From: Terriglobia bacterium
GTDB taxonomy: Bacteria > Acidobacteriota > Polarisedimenticolia > Polarisedimenticolales > JAIQFR01
Reading direction: 5' to 3'
NCBI GenBank assembly: GCA_020073205.1
Contig: JAIQFR010000036.1
Location: 1-36,982, forward strand
DNA length: 36,982 bases
The notes beneath the pieces were generated by a model that saw nothing but the letters and a program-made list of their open reading frames with translations, did no database searches and was not told where the DNA came from. Shown in pieces: positions 7,812-18,658 of this stretch; the stretch's first letter is position 1; each line of letters starts with the position of its first letter. The position numbers and the translations under genes are program-made.

Positions 7812-8849
7812 TCAAACCAGGTACGCCACCGCGAACCCGACCTGCGCGCTCATCATCATCAGGTACATGTGCGTCCACGAGGGGTGGTTCTCCACCTCCG
7901 CGAGCGCCTTCGGATCCTTCAGGATCAGCGTGACCGTGTAGATCCCCCACAGCGCCAGGCCGGCGCCGAGGACGGTCAAGACCCAGGGGTTGCCCGTCAG
8001 GATGTGGTGCGCGGGGGACCACGGATTCCGGATCCACGCGCCGAGCGGCATGAGGAGCCAGGGGAGAACGAAGAACGGCGCGATCATCCGGGCGGCCCGG
8101 GTCACGCCGTATCGGATCGGCAGCGTGCGGCAGCCGGCGGCCTCGTCCCCCTTCATGTCCGAGAAGTCCTTGGTGGTGGAAGCTCCCAGGAGGAAGAGGA
8201 AGAAGATCGAGCCGATGAACCACGGCTCGAGGTGGAACACCGAGGCCACCATCGACCAGCCCGCGACCTTGAGCAGGCAGCCGCGCGGGATCGCGATGGT
8301 GAGGTTCGCCCCGAACGCGTTGGCCTTGGTCCGCCCGAACGCCGGCGCGCTGTAGGCGATCGTGAACAGCATCCCGGCGATGTAGATGAAGAAGCACTGG
8401 TGGAGGTCGAGCGGCGCCAGGAGCTTGTCCCGGAGCGACGCCGCGGGGTAGACGACGACGAGCCACGTCGGGAGCACCGCGGCCACGTACAACGCCACCG
8501 AGTACCAGAACGCCACCTTCATCGGGATCGCCCCGGTGACGAGCGGCCGACTCGGCTTGTTCACCCGGTCGTTCACGAGGTCGTAGATCTGGTTGATCAC
8601 GTTCGACGCGGCGTTCAGGAGCGCGGCGCACGCCGAGCCCAGGACGACGGTCCAGACGATGCTCGAGGTCCACTGCCGGGGCTGTCCCGCCAGCACGTGC
8701 GGATTCGAGGCGGAGCCCCAGGCCGTGATGGCGCCCGAGACGACGCCCAGCAGCGGCGGAAGCAGGGTGAACGGCCGTGTGAACGAGATGTAGCGCCGGA
8801 GCCGGCCGCCGTGCGGCTCGGGGCTCCGGTTCCTGGGAGGAGATGGCAC
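7812..8849 (-). CDS. UbiA-family prenyltransferase
   Basis: A 345-residue integral membrane protein with about eight hydrophobic segments. Both diphosphate/Mg-binding motifs of the UbiA superfamily are present: motif 1 as NVINQIYDLVNDRVNKPSRP (N83, D90, D94) and motif 2 as KDFSDMKGDEAAGCRTLP (D228, D231, D235). The NKPSRP and RTLP forms are those seen in the branch with chlorophyll synthase, homogentisate phytyl/solanesyl transferases and digeranylgeranylglyceryl-phosphate synthase. The enzyme attaches a prenyl chain from a prenyl diphosphate to an acceptor; the acceptor is not predictable here. GTG start at 8849 with GAGGT about ten bases upstream; it follows grpE by 16 bases. It faces the prenol-kinase-like fusion gene tail to tail, 64 bases away, which suggests a shared prenyl-diphosphate pathway. 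Confidence 0.9.
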   Translation of the reverse strand: MPSPPRNRSPEPHGGRLRRYISFTRPFTLLPPLLGVVSGAITAWGSASNPHVLAGQPRQWTSSIVWTVVLGSACAALLNAASNVINQIYDLVNDRVNKPSRPLVTGAIPMKVAFWYSVALYVAAVLPTWLVVVYPAASLRDKLLAPLDLHQCFFIYIAGMLFTIAYSAPAFGRTKANAFGANLTIAIPRGCLLKVAGWSMVASVFHLEPWFIGSIFFLFLLGASTTKDFSDMKGDEAAGCRTLPIRYGVTRAARMIAPFFVLPWLLMPLGAWIRNPWSPAHHILTGNPWVLTVLGAGLALWGIYTVTLILKDPKALAEVENHPSWTHMYLMMMSAQVGFAVAYLV

Positions 8850-8865
8850 GCGGCTCGACCTCGGG

Positions 8866-9495
8866 TCAGGTCTTTCGGCGATGTCGCGCGACGGCGACCC
8901 TTGCGGGCCGTATCACGCGGTCGCCGAGGCGGTACCCCGCGCGGAGCGTCGCGGCGACCGTGCCGTCGGCCTCGGGGGATTCGGTGTCCACGATCTGGAC
9001 CGCCTCCGCGTCGTTGGGGTCGAACACCTCCCCGTCGAGCACGAGCCTGCTGACGCCGTGTCGCTCGAGCGCGCCGAGGAAGCCGTCGCGAGCGAGCGCG
9101 ACCCCCTTCGCCAGCGGCTCGTCCTCGGAGGCTCCGTCGAGGTGGGCGAGCGCGAGGTCGAGGGCGTCCACGGTCTCGAGCAGCTCCGTGACCAGGCTGC
9201 CGAAATTCACCTCGACCTTGCGATCCACGTCCCGACGCAGGCGCTCGCGAAACTCCTCGTGGTCGGCCTGGGCCTTCTTGAAGGCCTCGATGTACTCCCG
9301 GAGCTTCCTCTCCGCCGCCTCCGCGCGCAGCCGGTACTCGTCCACGATGGTCGGCCGAAGCGACGCGGCGGCCTCGTCGTCGCCCCCGGCGTCCTGCGAC
9401 TCCTCCTCGGACGGCTTCCGCGCCCAGTGCCGCTTGTCCTCCACCTTCAGGGCGGGCCGGCCGGCTCCGGTCTTCGGATCGATCGGATTGGGCAT
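8866..9495 (-). CDS. grpE: GrpE, nucleotide exchange factor of DnaK
   Basis: A 209-residue protein with the usual GrpE plan: an acidic, disordered N-terminus (about 1-50), a long coiled coil (about 52-115, YRLRAEAAERKLREYIEAF and onward to VDALDLALAHLD), a four-helix segment and a C-terminal beta wing ending GYRLGDRVIRPARVAVAR, the family signature. GrpE dimers release ADP from DnaK and act as a thermosensor. The frame stays open far upstream, but the ATG at 9495 has GAGGT eight bases before it and gives a normal family length. No dnaK, dnaJ or hrcA is in view; instead grpE sits between htpX (29 bases upstream) and the UbiA gene. Confidence 0.93.
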   Translation of the reverse strand: MPNPIDPKTGAGRPALKVEDKRHWARKPSEEESQDAGGDDEAAASLRPTIVDEYRLRAEAAERKLREYIEAFKKAQADHEEFRERLRRDVDRKVEVNFGSLVTELLETVDALDLALAHLDGASEDEPLAKGVALARDGFLGALERHGVSRLVLDGEVFDPNDAEAVQIVDTESPEADGTVAATLRAGYRLGDRVIRPARVAVARHRRKT

Positions 9496-9524
9496 CGTCG
9501 AGACCTCGCGGGACGTCCCCATGC

Positions 9525-10379
9525 CTACCGACCGAGCAGCCGGCGGATCCGCTCCTCGATGGGGGGATGGGTGCTGAAGAGGTTGAGGAACGCCCGGCCG
9601 GACAGCGGGTTCACGATGAACATGTGGCTCGTGGCCGGGCTCGCGTCCATCGGGACGCGCTGCGAGGCGCGGGCGAGCTTCTCGAGGGCGCGGGCGAGCC
9701 CTTGCGGGTTCCCGGCGAGGCGCGCGCCGGTGGCGTCCGCGGCGTATTCCCTCGAGCGGGACACCGCCATCTGGATGACCACCGCGGCGACCGGCGCCAG
9801 GATCGCCATGAACAGGAAGCCGAGCGCTCCGCCGGAGCCGCCGTCGCGGTCGTCCCGACCGCCGAATCCGCCGAAGATCGCGGCCCACCGCGCCATGCTG
9901 GCCAGCATCGTGATGGCGCCGGCGATCGTGGCGGCGATGGAGGAAATGAGGATGTCGCGATTCCGCACGTGGCTCAGCTCGTGCGCGAGCACGCCTTCCA
10001 GCTCCTCGTCGTCCATCAGCTGCAGGAGCCCGGAGGTGACTGCGACGGCGGCGTGCGACGGGTTCCGCCCGGTGGCGAAGGCGTTAGGCGCGGCCTCCGG
10101 GAGCACGTACAGCCTCGGCATCGGGAGGCCGGCGCGGGCGGTGAGCCGTGCGACGATCGAGTGGAGGCGCGGCGCCTCGGACTCGCTCACCGGCTTCGCG
10201 TGGTACATCGCGAGGACGATCTTGTCCGAGAACCAGTACGAGCCGAAGTTCATGACCGCGGCCAGGACCAAGGCGAAGAGCATCCCTTGCCGGCCGCCGA
10301 GCGCGCCACCGCACAGCACGATCAGCCCGGTCAGGAGCCCCAGGAGGAGCGCGGTCTTCACGTAATTCGTGGTCGTCAT
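9525..10379 (-). CDS. htpX: HtpX-like membrane zinc metalloprotease
   Basis: A 284-residue M48-family protease. Two N-terminal hydrophobic segments (about 8-28 and 33-50) are followed by the zinc-binding HELSH (H133, E134, H137) and the downstream glutamate in [11 protein letters not shown], the third ligand. A second hydrophobic pair lies between them, interrupted by a Gly/Asp-rich loop (about 163-180). HtpX degrades misfolded membrane proteins at the cytoplasmic membrane and is commonly heat-induced. The ATG at 10379 has GAGG about nine bases upstream; the longer frame to 10454 adds Arg-rich sequence in front of the first membrane segment and is unlikely. It belongs to the clpB-hsp20-htpX-grpE run. 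Confidence 0.94.
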   Translation of the reverse strand: MTTTNYVKTALLLGLLTGLIVLCGGALGGRQGMLFALVLAAVMNFGSYWFSDKIVLAMYHAKPVSESEAPRLHSIVARLTARAGLPMPRLYVLPEAAPNAFATGRNPSHAAVAVTSGLLQLMDDEELEGVLAHELSHVRNRDILISSIAATIAGAITMLASMARWAAIFGGFGGRDDRDGGSGGALGFLFMAILAPVAAVVIQMAVSRSREYAADATGARLAGNPQGLARALEKLARASQRVPMDASPATSHMFIVNPLSGRAFLNLFSTHPPIEERIRRLLGR

Positions 10380-10466
10380 GAGCTCAACCTCACCACGGAA
10401 GCCCACCCGCCGTGATTCTAGCGGCCCGCGGGGACGGACGCACGCCGGGCGCACCCGGCGCTCGGG

Positions 10467-10922
10467 CTACCTCACGTCGACCTTGAGCTTTCCCGGCGCC
10501 CGCTCCTCTTTCTTGGGGAGCACCACGTCGAGAACGCCGTCCCGCTGCGAAGCCCGGATCGCCGACCGCTCCACCGATGGCGGAAGCGTGATCTGGATCG
10601 AGAACCTCCCCTGGGGCCGCTCCGCCCTCAGGTACGACTCGCGGCCGACGGCGGCGTCGGGCCTGCGCTCCCCGCGGAGCGTGAGGGCGTCCCCCTCGAC
10701 CTCGATCTCGACGCCGTCGGGAGGGATGCCGGGGAGGTCCGCGCGCAGCACGTAGTGCGAGTCCTGCTCGAAGATGTCCACGGACGGCCGCCAGCCGCTC
10801 GTCGCCAGCGACTCCGTGTCTGCGGTCCCGCCGGAGCGCGCGAGCGCGTCCTCGAACATCCGGTTCATCCTCTCCTGCAGGACCACGAGGTCGCGGAGCG
10901 GATCCCAGCGCTGGATCGCCAT
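10467..10922 (-). CDS. Small heat-shock protein, Hsp20/alpha-crystallin family
   Basis: A 151-residue protein. The N-terminus is typical of bacterial class A small heat-shock proteins (WDPLRDLVVLQERMNRMFED). The alpha-crystallin domain spans about 45-140: WRPSVDIFEQDSHYVLRADLPG, then LTLRGERR, then GRFSIQITLPPSV, and the family signature GVLDVVLPK near the end. These proteins form oligomers that hold unfolding proteins until ClpB and DnaK can refold them, which matches the clpB gene 25 bases upstream on the same strand. The gap to htpX downstream is 87 bases. Confidence 0.94.
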   Translation of the reverse strand: MAIQRWDPLRDLVVLQERMNRMFEDALARSGGTADTESLATSGWRPSVDIFEQDSHYVLRADLPGIPPDGVEIEVEGDALTLRGERRPDAAVGRESYLRAERPQGRFSIQITLPPSVERSAIRASQRDGVLDVVLPKKEERAPGKLKVDVR

Positions 10923-10947
10923 GGTGCCTTCCTCCTCGCCGCGGATT

Positions 10948-13560
<2,613 letters not shown>

Positions 13561-13672
13561 CGCCGCACCCTTCCTTTCCGGCGCCCGTCGGCCCGGGCAC
13601 CGAGCCCCTTGTCTTGGGATTCGAGCGCGAGTTTGTCAAGGATTCGACGATCGGGACTGCCGCGCACCTCCC

Positions 13673-14971
13673 CTACAGCCGGCACTCGAAGAGCAGACCC
13701 GGCGTCGTGAACCCCTCGAACCGCACGAGCCGCATCGCATCGCTCCTCAACGAGTCGAAGAGGTTCCCGGAGAGCGTCGGACGCACCCGCCCGCCGAGCT
13801 GCGCCTTCTCGATCGACAGCGCCTGGGGGGCCGCGAGGGAGAAGTCGCCGCTCGTCGCGTCCTGCGTGTGCACGCCCAGCACGCTCAGCACCAGCACGCC
13901 GCCGTCCGCCTCGGAAAGCGCCTCCGGGAGCGGAAGGGGGGCCGGGCCCTCGAGGTGGAGCGTGTCGAACTCGTACGGGACCGCCGTGGGCTCTCGCCGG
14001 AGTCGGCGGGCGTACTTGAGGTTGAGGACCGGTGTCAATAGCCGGCCGCGCCGCACGAAGACGCACGGCGCCGCGGGCACGCCCTCCCGGGTGAACCGGT
14101 AGGAGCCGGCACGGAGCGGCTCCAGGGGATCCAGGCGGAGCGTGAGGTCCTCGCGAAGCGCCGGCTCGGTGGAGCCGAACTGCGCCGGCCGGAAGTGGCT
14201 TTCCCCGTGCGCCACCGAGGCGCCGTCCAGGTTGTCGAGGAGGATCGCCAGCACGAACGACTCGACGACGTGCGGGTGGAGGATCACGGGACGGAGGCCC
14301 GAGGGGGCACGCGCCGCCGGGTTCCCGAGACGGGAGACCAGGCTCGCCAGCCTCCAGAGTCGCGCATCGAACTCTTGGAGGGGCTCCTCGGCTCGGCCGC
14401 GGAACCCGTCGCCGAGCTCGCCGTCGAAGGTCGCGTTCCAGACCCAAGAGGTCGCGATGACGTCGGCATCGAGCCCCGCCGACGTCACGAGCCGGGCGCG
14501 CGCCTCGGCGGCACCCATCGACCCGCTCCACGTCCTGAACCCGTGCTCGGCGACGCGGTCCCGGATTCGCGCAAGCCGCGCCGCGATCGGTCCCGCCTCT
14601 CCGGAGGCGATCCGGGCGGCGCCCGGATCGTGGAGCGCCACTTCCGGCACGGCGGCCGGTCCAAGGACCTGCGCGGCGTCCGGGTCGTCGTACGCCGCCA
14701 AGCGTGCCCTCGCGAGCGCAGCGTCGATGCCGGACCGAATCTCGGAGCGATCGATCTCCCCCGGGCTCACCCTGCCGTCGTCCCATACCAGGAGGAACTG
14801 CGCGCCGAAGGACTCGGAGAGGCTCAGCGGCGCATGCGGCCCCCCCGTCTCCCGGTCTCGTGTCCCGAGCGTCAGGCGCCGGGTCTCGGCGGCGTAAACC
14901 GACCAGTCGCGGACGCGCGCCCCGCCGGCCCTGAAGCCCGCGATCGAGTCCAGCAGGCGCTGGAGCGGCAC
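13673..14971 (-). CDS. tldE: TldE/PmbA-family protein, partner of TldD
   Basis: A 432-residue member of the TldD/PmbA family without the HExxxH motif, as is normal for the TldE subunit. Recognisable parts include the central LRPVILHPHVVESFVLAILLDNLDG segment region (about 225-250) and the C-terminal beta-rich part with LSVLGVHTQDATSGDFSLAA, which corresponds to the conserved TldE stretch containing the T/D-x-x-S/T-G-D-F motif. TldD and TldE form a heterodimeric zinc protease that trims peptides, including antitoxins and microcin precursors. The GTG start at 14971 lies one base after the tldD stop, with GGAGGGG just upstream, so the two are co-transcribed and probably translationally coupled. 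Confidence 0.88.
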   Translation of the reverse strand: MPLQRLLDSIAGFRAGGARVRDWSVYAAETRRLTLGTRDRETGGPHAPLSLSESFGAQFLLVWDDGRVSPGEIDRSEIRSGIDAALARARLAAYDDPDAAQVLGPAAVPEVALHDPGAARIASGEAGPIAARLARIRDRVAEHGFRTWSGSMGAAEARARLVTSAGLDADVIATSWVWNATFDGELGDGFRGRAEEPLQEFDARLWRLASLVSRLGNPAARAPSGLRPVILHPHVVESFVLAILLDNLDGASVAHGESHFRPAQFGSTEPALREDLTLRLDPLEPLRAGSYRFTREGVPAAPCVFVRRGRLLTPVLNLKYARRLRREPTAVPYEFDTLHLEGPAPLPLPEALSEADGGVLVLSVLGVHTQDATSGDFSLAAPQALSIEKAQLGGRVRPTLSGNLFDSLRSDAMRLVRFEGFTTPGLLFECRL

Positions 14972-14972
14972 C

Positions 14973-16460
14973 TCACGCCCCTCCGAGCCTGAACGAAGGG
15001 TCCGGGTCCAGCACGAGGAAGTAATGGCTCCCGCCGCTCGACGGGACGCTCTGTCCCCATTTGCCGCACGTTCCGATCGCGTCGAGCATCAGCGGTCCGA
15101 ACGCTTCCCGGATCGCTCCCAGGGCGCCGAGCATCGAGCCGGAGAAGATCGCGGGACGGTGCAAGCGGATTCCCTCAGGACCGAGCGCGTGGATCGCCTT
15201 GCAGTGGAACACGAAGTCCCCGGTTACCGTGTTGACCTGTCCGCCGGCGTACCCCGCGAGGAGCACGATGCGGGGGTGACGCCTGAGGACCCCCGCCCGA
15301 TCGAGGAGGTCGCGTAGCTCGTTCGGGCCGTAATCCTCGAACGCTCCTGGGGCGGGCTGGGCGCCCTCCACCTCGATCCGGATGTTGCTCATCCTGGGGA
15401 TCGGAGCGTGCCGGTAGGACTCCGCACGCTCGGCCCCGGTGAGCCGGACCCCGCCGGGTCCCGCGGACCAGGGGTCGGACAGCGCGTCAGCGAGGCGGCC
15501 GTGGTCGACGATCGTCGCGCGCTCCCTCCGCAGACCGTTGGCGCTGAACGGCTGCCAGGCGTAATCACCGCGCACCGGCTCGTCCACGATGGACACGTGG
15601 CCGGCACCCACGGCTTCGCCTGCGCGGTAGCGGCCCTCTCGCGCGAGGAGGGACGACCGGAACCCGTCGGCCTCCGCCGCGTGCCCGAACGCCTCGTGCG
15701 CGAGCCCCTTCGCCAACGCGTAGTCGATCACCAGCGGGTACGTGCCGGCCGGGTGAGGCGGCGCATCGGGCAGGGCCCGGGCCAGCGCCGCCGCGGCGGC
15801 ACCCCGCCGGACGAGGAGCGCGGAGGCGGGGTCGCTCCAGGGGAGGGCCGGATCGGGGCCGGCCACCGCGGCCGCGACCGAGTGGCGCTCGCCGTCCCCT
15901 CCGGCCGTCGCCGAGACGCGAAGCGTGCACCTCGGCGCGGCGTACAGAACGTCCGTTCCGTCGGATCGGAGGATCCTCCATGCGTCCAGCTCGGCCTGGA
16001 AGCTCATTCGCAGCGTCACCCCCGGCACGCTCCTCGCGATCTCCGCCTCGAGCTCCGCGAGCCTTATCGCCGCCGCGGTCGGATCGATTCGCTCGAACGC
16101 TTCGAGGCCTCCCGGAATCTCCCGCGCCGACAGCGCCGCCATCTCGGGAACCCCTTTCCTGTTCAGGCCCAGGTTGTCCCCACGCGCCGCCGTGTCGATC
16201 GTTCGGTCGAGGAGCGCGAGCGTCGGCTCGGGATCGAACCCGTCGCGGCTCGCGAGGAGCGTCCGCCCCTCCGGGGTGACGATCTGAAGTCCCTGTCCGG
16301 ACATCATGGAGCCGCGGCTGTCCTCGGTCCGGCCCGCCGTGACCAGCACGCGCCGGATCGAGCGGGCCTGGGCCCGCCAGACCAGCATCATGCCCGCGGA
16401 GCGCGCCCGGCGCGTCAACTCCGAGCCGAGACCGCCCAGCCGCTCGAGTTCGTGGATCAC
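14973..16460 (-). CDS. tldD: TldD-family zinc metalloprotease
   Basis: A 495-residue protein with the TldD active-site motif HEAFGH (about residues 253-258) followed by AEADGFRSS. Downstream are the conserved ERATIVDHGRLADALSD-type stretch, RMSNIRIEVEG and, near the end, a GGQVNTVTGDFVFHCK segment. It is the catalytic half of the TldD/TldE protease. The start is taken as the GTG at 16460: the frame runs on to 16574, but that extension would overlap the ferredoxin gene in another frame and has no homologous look. No ribosome-binding site precedes the GTG, yet a promoter ends nine bases before it, so a leaderless message is likely. Confidence 0.9.
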   Translation of the reverse strand: MIHELERLGGLGSELTRRARSAGMMLVWRAQARSIRRVLVTAGRTEDSRGSMMSGQGLQIVTPEGRTLLASRDGFDPEPTLALLDRTIDTAARGDNLGLNRKGVPEMAALSAREIPGGLEAFERIDPTAAAIRLAELEAEIARSVPGVTLRMSFQAELDAWRILRSDGTDVLYAAPRCTLRVSATAGGDGERHSVAAAVAGPDPALPWSDPASALLVRRGAAAAALARALPDAPPHPAGTYPLVIDYALAKGLAHEAFGHAAEADGFRSSLLAREGRYRAGEAVGAGHVSIVDEPVRGDYAWQPFSANGLRRERATIVDHGRLADALSDPWSAGPGGVRLTGAERAESYRHAPIPRMSNIRIEVEGAQPAPGAFEDYGPNELRDLLDRAGVLRRHPRIVLLAGYAGGQVNTVTGDFVFHCKAIHALGPEGIRLHRPAIFSGSMLGALGAIREAFGPLMLDAIGTCGKWGQSVPSSGGSHYFLVLDPDPSFRLGGA

Positions 16461-16469
16461 AGGACTCGC

Positions 16470-16498
16470 AAGGTAGCCCGGTCGGGGGCGGGAGGCAA
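16470..16498 (-). promoter_or_regulatory. Candidate leaderless promoter of tldD
   Basis: On the minus strand TTGCCT (16498-16493), a 17-base spacer and TACCTT (16475-16470). The tldD GTG begins at 16460, leaving nine bases between the -10 box and the start codon. Confidence 0.42.
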
Positions 16499-16513
16499 AC
16501 CGCGGGGGAAGGC

Positions 16514-16690
16514 TCAGTCCAGCTCGATCGCGCCGGAGGCGCAGTTCTCGACGCAGATCCAACAGTTGGAGCACGCGTCGGGGTCGGCGATGCTGGTCCG
16601 CCCGTTATGGTGCTCGAACACGTTCTCGGGGCAGACGACGGCGCACACGCCGGTGCTCTCACAGAGGTCGTAGTCGATCGAGATGGCCAT
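16514..16690 (-). CDS. Small ferredoxin, probably one [3Fe-4S] and one [4Fe-4S] cluster
   Basis: A 58-residue ferredoxin. The second binding motif is complete (C40-x2-C43-x2-C46-x3-C50). In the first motif, C10-x2-T13-x2-C16-x3-C20-P, the second cysteine is replaced by threonine, so cluster I should be [3Fe-4S] as in seven-iron ferredoxins. It would act as a soluble low-potential electron carrier in the cytoplasm. The ATG at 16690 has a strong GGGAGGG upstream and its own promoter. The gene lies 53 bases upstream of tldD on the same strand and is divergent from the dGTPase; no redox partner gene is nearby. Confidence 0.92.
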   Translation of the reverse strand: MAISIDYDLCESTGVCAVVCPENVFEHHNGRTSIADPDACSNCWICVENCASGAIELD

Positions 16691-16716
16691 CGGCTCCCTC
16701 CCGCGCGTCGTATGAG

Positions 16717-16745
16717 AACTTAGTCGCCGCCGAGGCCCGGGGCAA
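16717..16745 (-). promoter_or_regulatory. Candidate promoter of the ferredoxin gene
   Basis: On the minus strand TTGCCC (16745-16740), a 17-base spacer and TAAGTT (16722-16717). The predicted leader is about 20 bases and contains the GGGAGGG ribosome-binding site. It is back to back with the dGTPase promoter. Confidence 0.5.
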
Positions 16746-16766
16746 CTCCACGGAGCCGGACCCGCC

Positions 16767-16796
16767 TTGAACCTCCTTCGAGCGCCGTTGTAGCAT
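16767..16796 (+). promoter_or_regulatory. Candidate promoter of the dGTPase-rpiB-glyA-helicase run
   Basis: TTGAAC (16767-16772), an 18-base spacer and TAGCAT (16791-16796), 17 bases before the ATG at 16814. The GGAGAA ribosome-binding site lies inside the short leader. Confidence 0.5.
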
Positions 16797-16813
16797 GCGC
16801 CGCGGAGAACCGA

Positions 16814-18169
16814 ATGCCGGAACCGATGCGCCTCAGGCTCGAGAGAGCCGAGGACGCGCGCCTCGCCCCGTGGGCCCTGCGCTCTGCCGGGGCCGTGCGG
16901 CGCCACGCGGTCGAGAACGAGGGGCGGGCGTTCGACTATCGGACGGAGTTCCAGAGGGACCGTGACCGGATCGTCTACAGCCGCGCCTTCCGGCGGCTCC
17001 GGCAGAAGGCGCAGGCGGGGATCCTTCCGGCGTACGAGGACCACCGGCGGAACCGGCTCACCCACACCCTCGAGGTCGCCCAGCTCGCCCGGACCGTCGG
17101 CCGCGCGCTCCGGCTCAACGAGGACCTGACCGAGGCGGTCGCGCTGGGTCACGATCTCGGCCAGCCGCCGTTCGGGCCGGCCGGCGAGCGCGCGCTGGAC
17201 GACGTCCTCTCGGGCCGGCTCGATGGCCGGGGCGGCCCCGGTCTCGGCGGCCTACAAGGCTTCCGCCGAGCCTGGCAGGGGATCCGCGTTGTCGACCTTC
17301 TCGAGAAGCGTTACCCGCACCCCGGCCTCAACCTGACCGACGCGGTGCGCGAGGGGATCCTGAAGGCGGACGGAGCCGCCGCGGAGCCGCCGGAGGCGGT
17401 GGAGGGAGTCCGTCCGGGTCTCGCGCCGAGCTTCGAGGTGCAGGTCGTGGCGCTCGCCGACCGGATCGCGTCCGCGCTCCACGACCTGGACGACGCGCTC
17501 CAGGCGAACGCGGTGGATCTTGCGCAGGTGGAGCGCCTCCTCGCGGTCGAGGCGCTCCGGCGCAAGCTCGGCGACCGGTGGCATCAGCGGGCGGGCCGCT
17601 TCATGAAGGCGAATGCGATCCACCGCGGACTGACGCACCTCCTGGTCACCAGTGCCATCCTCGCGAGCGAGGGGTCTCTTGCGCGGTGGTCGGAGCGGAA
17701 TGGCGTCGTCAGCCCCGAGACGTTCCTCGAGATCCGCGACCGCGCCGTGACCCCGGAGACGGTGCGGCTCCCGGCGGCGGCGCTTCGGCTCCTCGAGGAC
17801 CTCGAGGGGTTCCTCGAGGCGAAGGTCCGCCGCGGGGCGGAGGCGGACCGGGTGGACGGGCGAGGACGACGGGTCCTGCTCGGCCTTTTCGCGGCGTACT
17901 TCGCCGATCCGACGCTGCTCGAGGACCACGTGCTGCTTCGCTTCAAGGAGGCCGCGGGAGTACGATACCTGCGGGACCTGCCCCGCGACGCCGTCGAGAC
18001 GGAGCTGGCCGGGCGATACCGCGGCGACCCGCGCTTCGCGCGACTTCTCGGCGACTATCTCGCAGGGATGACCGATGCTTTCGCGCTGACGGAGCACGCC
18101 CAGCTCCTCGAGATGGGAGCGGTCCCGATCCCGAGCGCGGAGCAGCTTCGAAGGGAGGAAGGCCGATGA
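16814..18169 (+). CDS. dgt: dGTP triphosphohydrolase-like HD protein
   Basis: A 451-residue HD-superfamily protein of the deoxyguanosinetriphosphate triphosphohydrolase type. The family signature FDYRTEFQRDRDRIVYSRAF (about 40-59) is followed by FRRLRQKAQ, then RNRLTHTLEVAQLAR with H84, and the metal-binding GHDLGQPPFG with H113 and D114. The second half of the metal site is expected in the ALADRIASALHDLDDAL helix (about 215-232). Family members hydrolyse dNTPs to deoxynucleoside and triphosphate and so set dNTP pools; many prefer other dNTPs or need allosteric activation. ATG at 16814 with GGAGAA upstream. Its stop overlaps the rpiB start (ATGA), so the two are coupled. Confidence 0.93.
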   Translation: MPEPMRLRLERAEDARLAPWALRSAGAVRRHAVENEGRAFDYRTEFQRDRDRIVYSRAFRRLRQKAQAGILPAYEDHRRNRLTHTLEVAQLARTVGRALRLNEDLTEAVALGHDLGQPPFGPAGERALDDVLSGRLDGRGGPGLGGLQGFRRAWQGIRVVDLLEKRYPHPGLNLTDAVREGILKADGAAAEPPEAVEGVRPGLAPSFEVQVVALADRIASALHDLDDALQANAVDLAQVERLLAVEALRRKLGDRWHQRAGRFMKANAIHRGLTHLLVTSAILASEGSLARWSERNGVVSPETFLEIRDRAVTPETVRLPAAALRLLEDLEGFLEAKVRRGAEADRVDGRGRRVLLGLFAAYFADPTLLEDHVLLRFKEAAGVRYLRDLPRDAVETELAGRYRGDPRFARLLGDYLAGMTDAFALTEHAQLLEMGAVPIPSAEQLRREEGR

Positions 18170-18633
18170 GGATCGCGATCGGCGCCGACCACGCGGGCTA
18201 CGAGGCCAAGGAGAGGCTGAAGCGCCGTCTGGGCGAGCGAGGGGTCGATATGGAGGACGTGGGGACGCACGGCACCGCGTCGGTGGACTATCCCGACTTC
18301 GCGGCGCGCGTGTCCCGCCTCGTGGCGGCCGGGAAGGCGGACGTCGGCGTGCTCGTGTGCGGCAGCGGGATCGGGATGAGCATCGCGGCCAACAAGGTCA
18401 AGGGGATCCGCGCCGCACACTGCACCGACTCGTACACCGCCCGGCTGGCCCGGGAGCACAACGACGCCAACGTGCTGTGCATGGGCTCGCGGGTGACGGG
18501 GCCGGGGCTCATGGAGGAGGTGCTCGACGTGTTCCTTAACGCCTCGTTCCAGGGAGGCCGGCACGCGAATCGCGTCGACAAAGTGATGCGCCTGGAGGCG
18601 ACGGAACCGGGCGAGCCGCGGATCGGCTGCTGA
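18166..18633 (+). CDS. rpiB: Ribose-5-phosphate isomerase B
   Basis: A 155-residue RpiB/LacAB-family protein. It starts [18 protein letters not shown], the family hallmark with D8 and H9 of the active site, and carries [20 protein letters not shown] (about 65-84) with the catalytic cysteine, followed by [18 protein letters not shown]. The enzyme interconverts ribose 5-phosphate and ribulose 5-phosphate in the pentose phosphate pathway. The ATG overlaps the dGTPase stop by four bases and is preceded by GGGAGG. It is commonly found next to glyA, as here (25 bases upstream), which supports the call. The C-terminal tail after VMRLEA is a short, unconserved extension. Confidence 0.96.
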   Translation: MRIAIGADHAGYEAKERLKRRLGERGVDMEDVGTHGTASVDYPDFAARVSRLVAAGKADVGVLVCGSGIGMSIAANKVKGIRAAHCTDSYTARLAREHNDANVLCMGSRVTGPGLMEEVLDVFLNASFQGGRHANRVDKVMRLEATEPGEPRIGC

Positions 18634-18658
18634 ACCGGACGACGGAGGGAGGACGGTC

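Noticed and set aside
13561-13672. CIRCE (HrcA) element upstream of clpB
   Set aside because: No TTAGCACTC/GAGTGCTAA inverted repeat is present, only a lone TTGACA without a matching -10 box.
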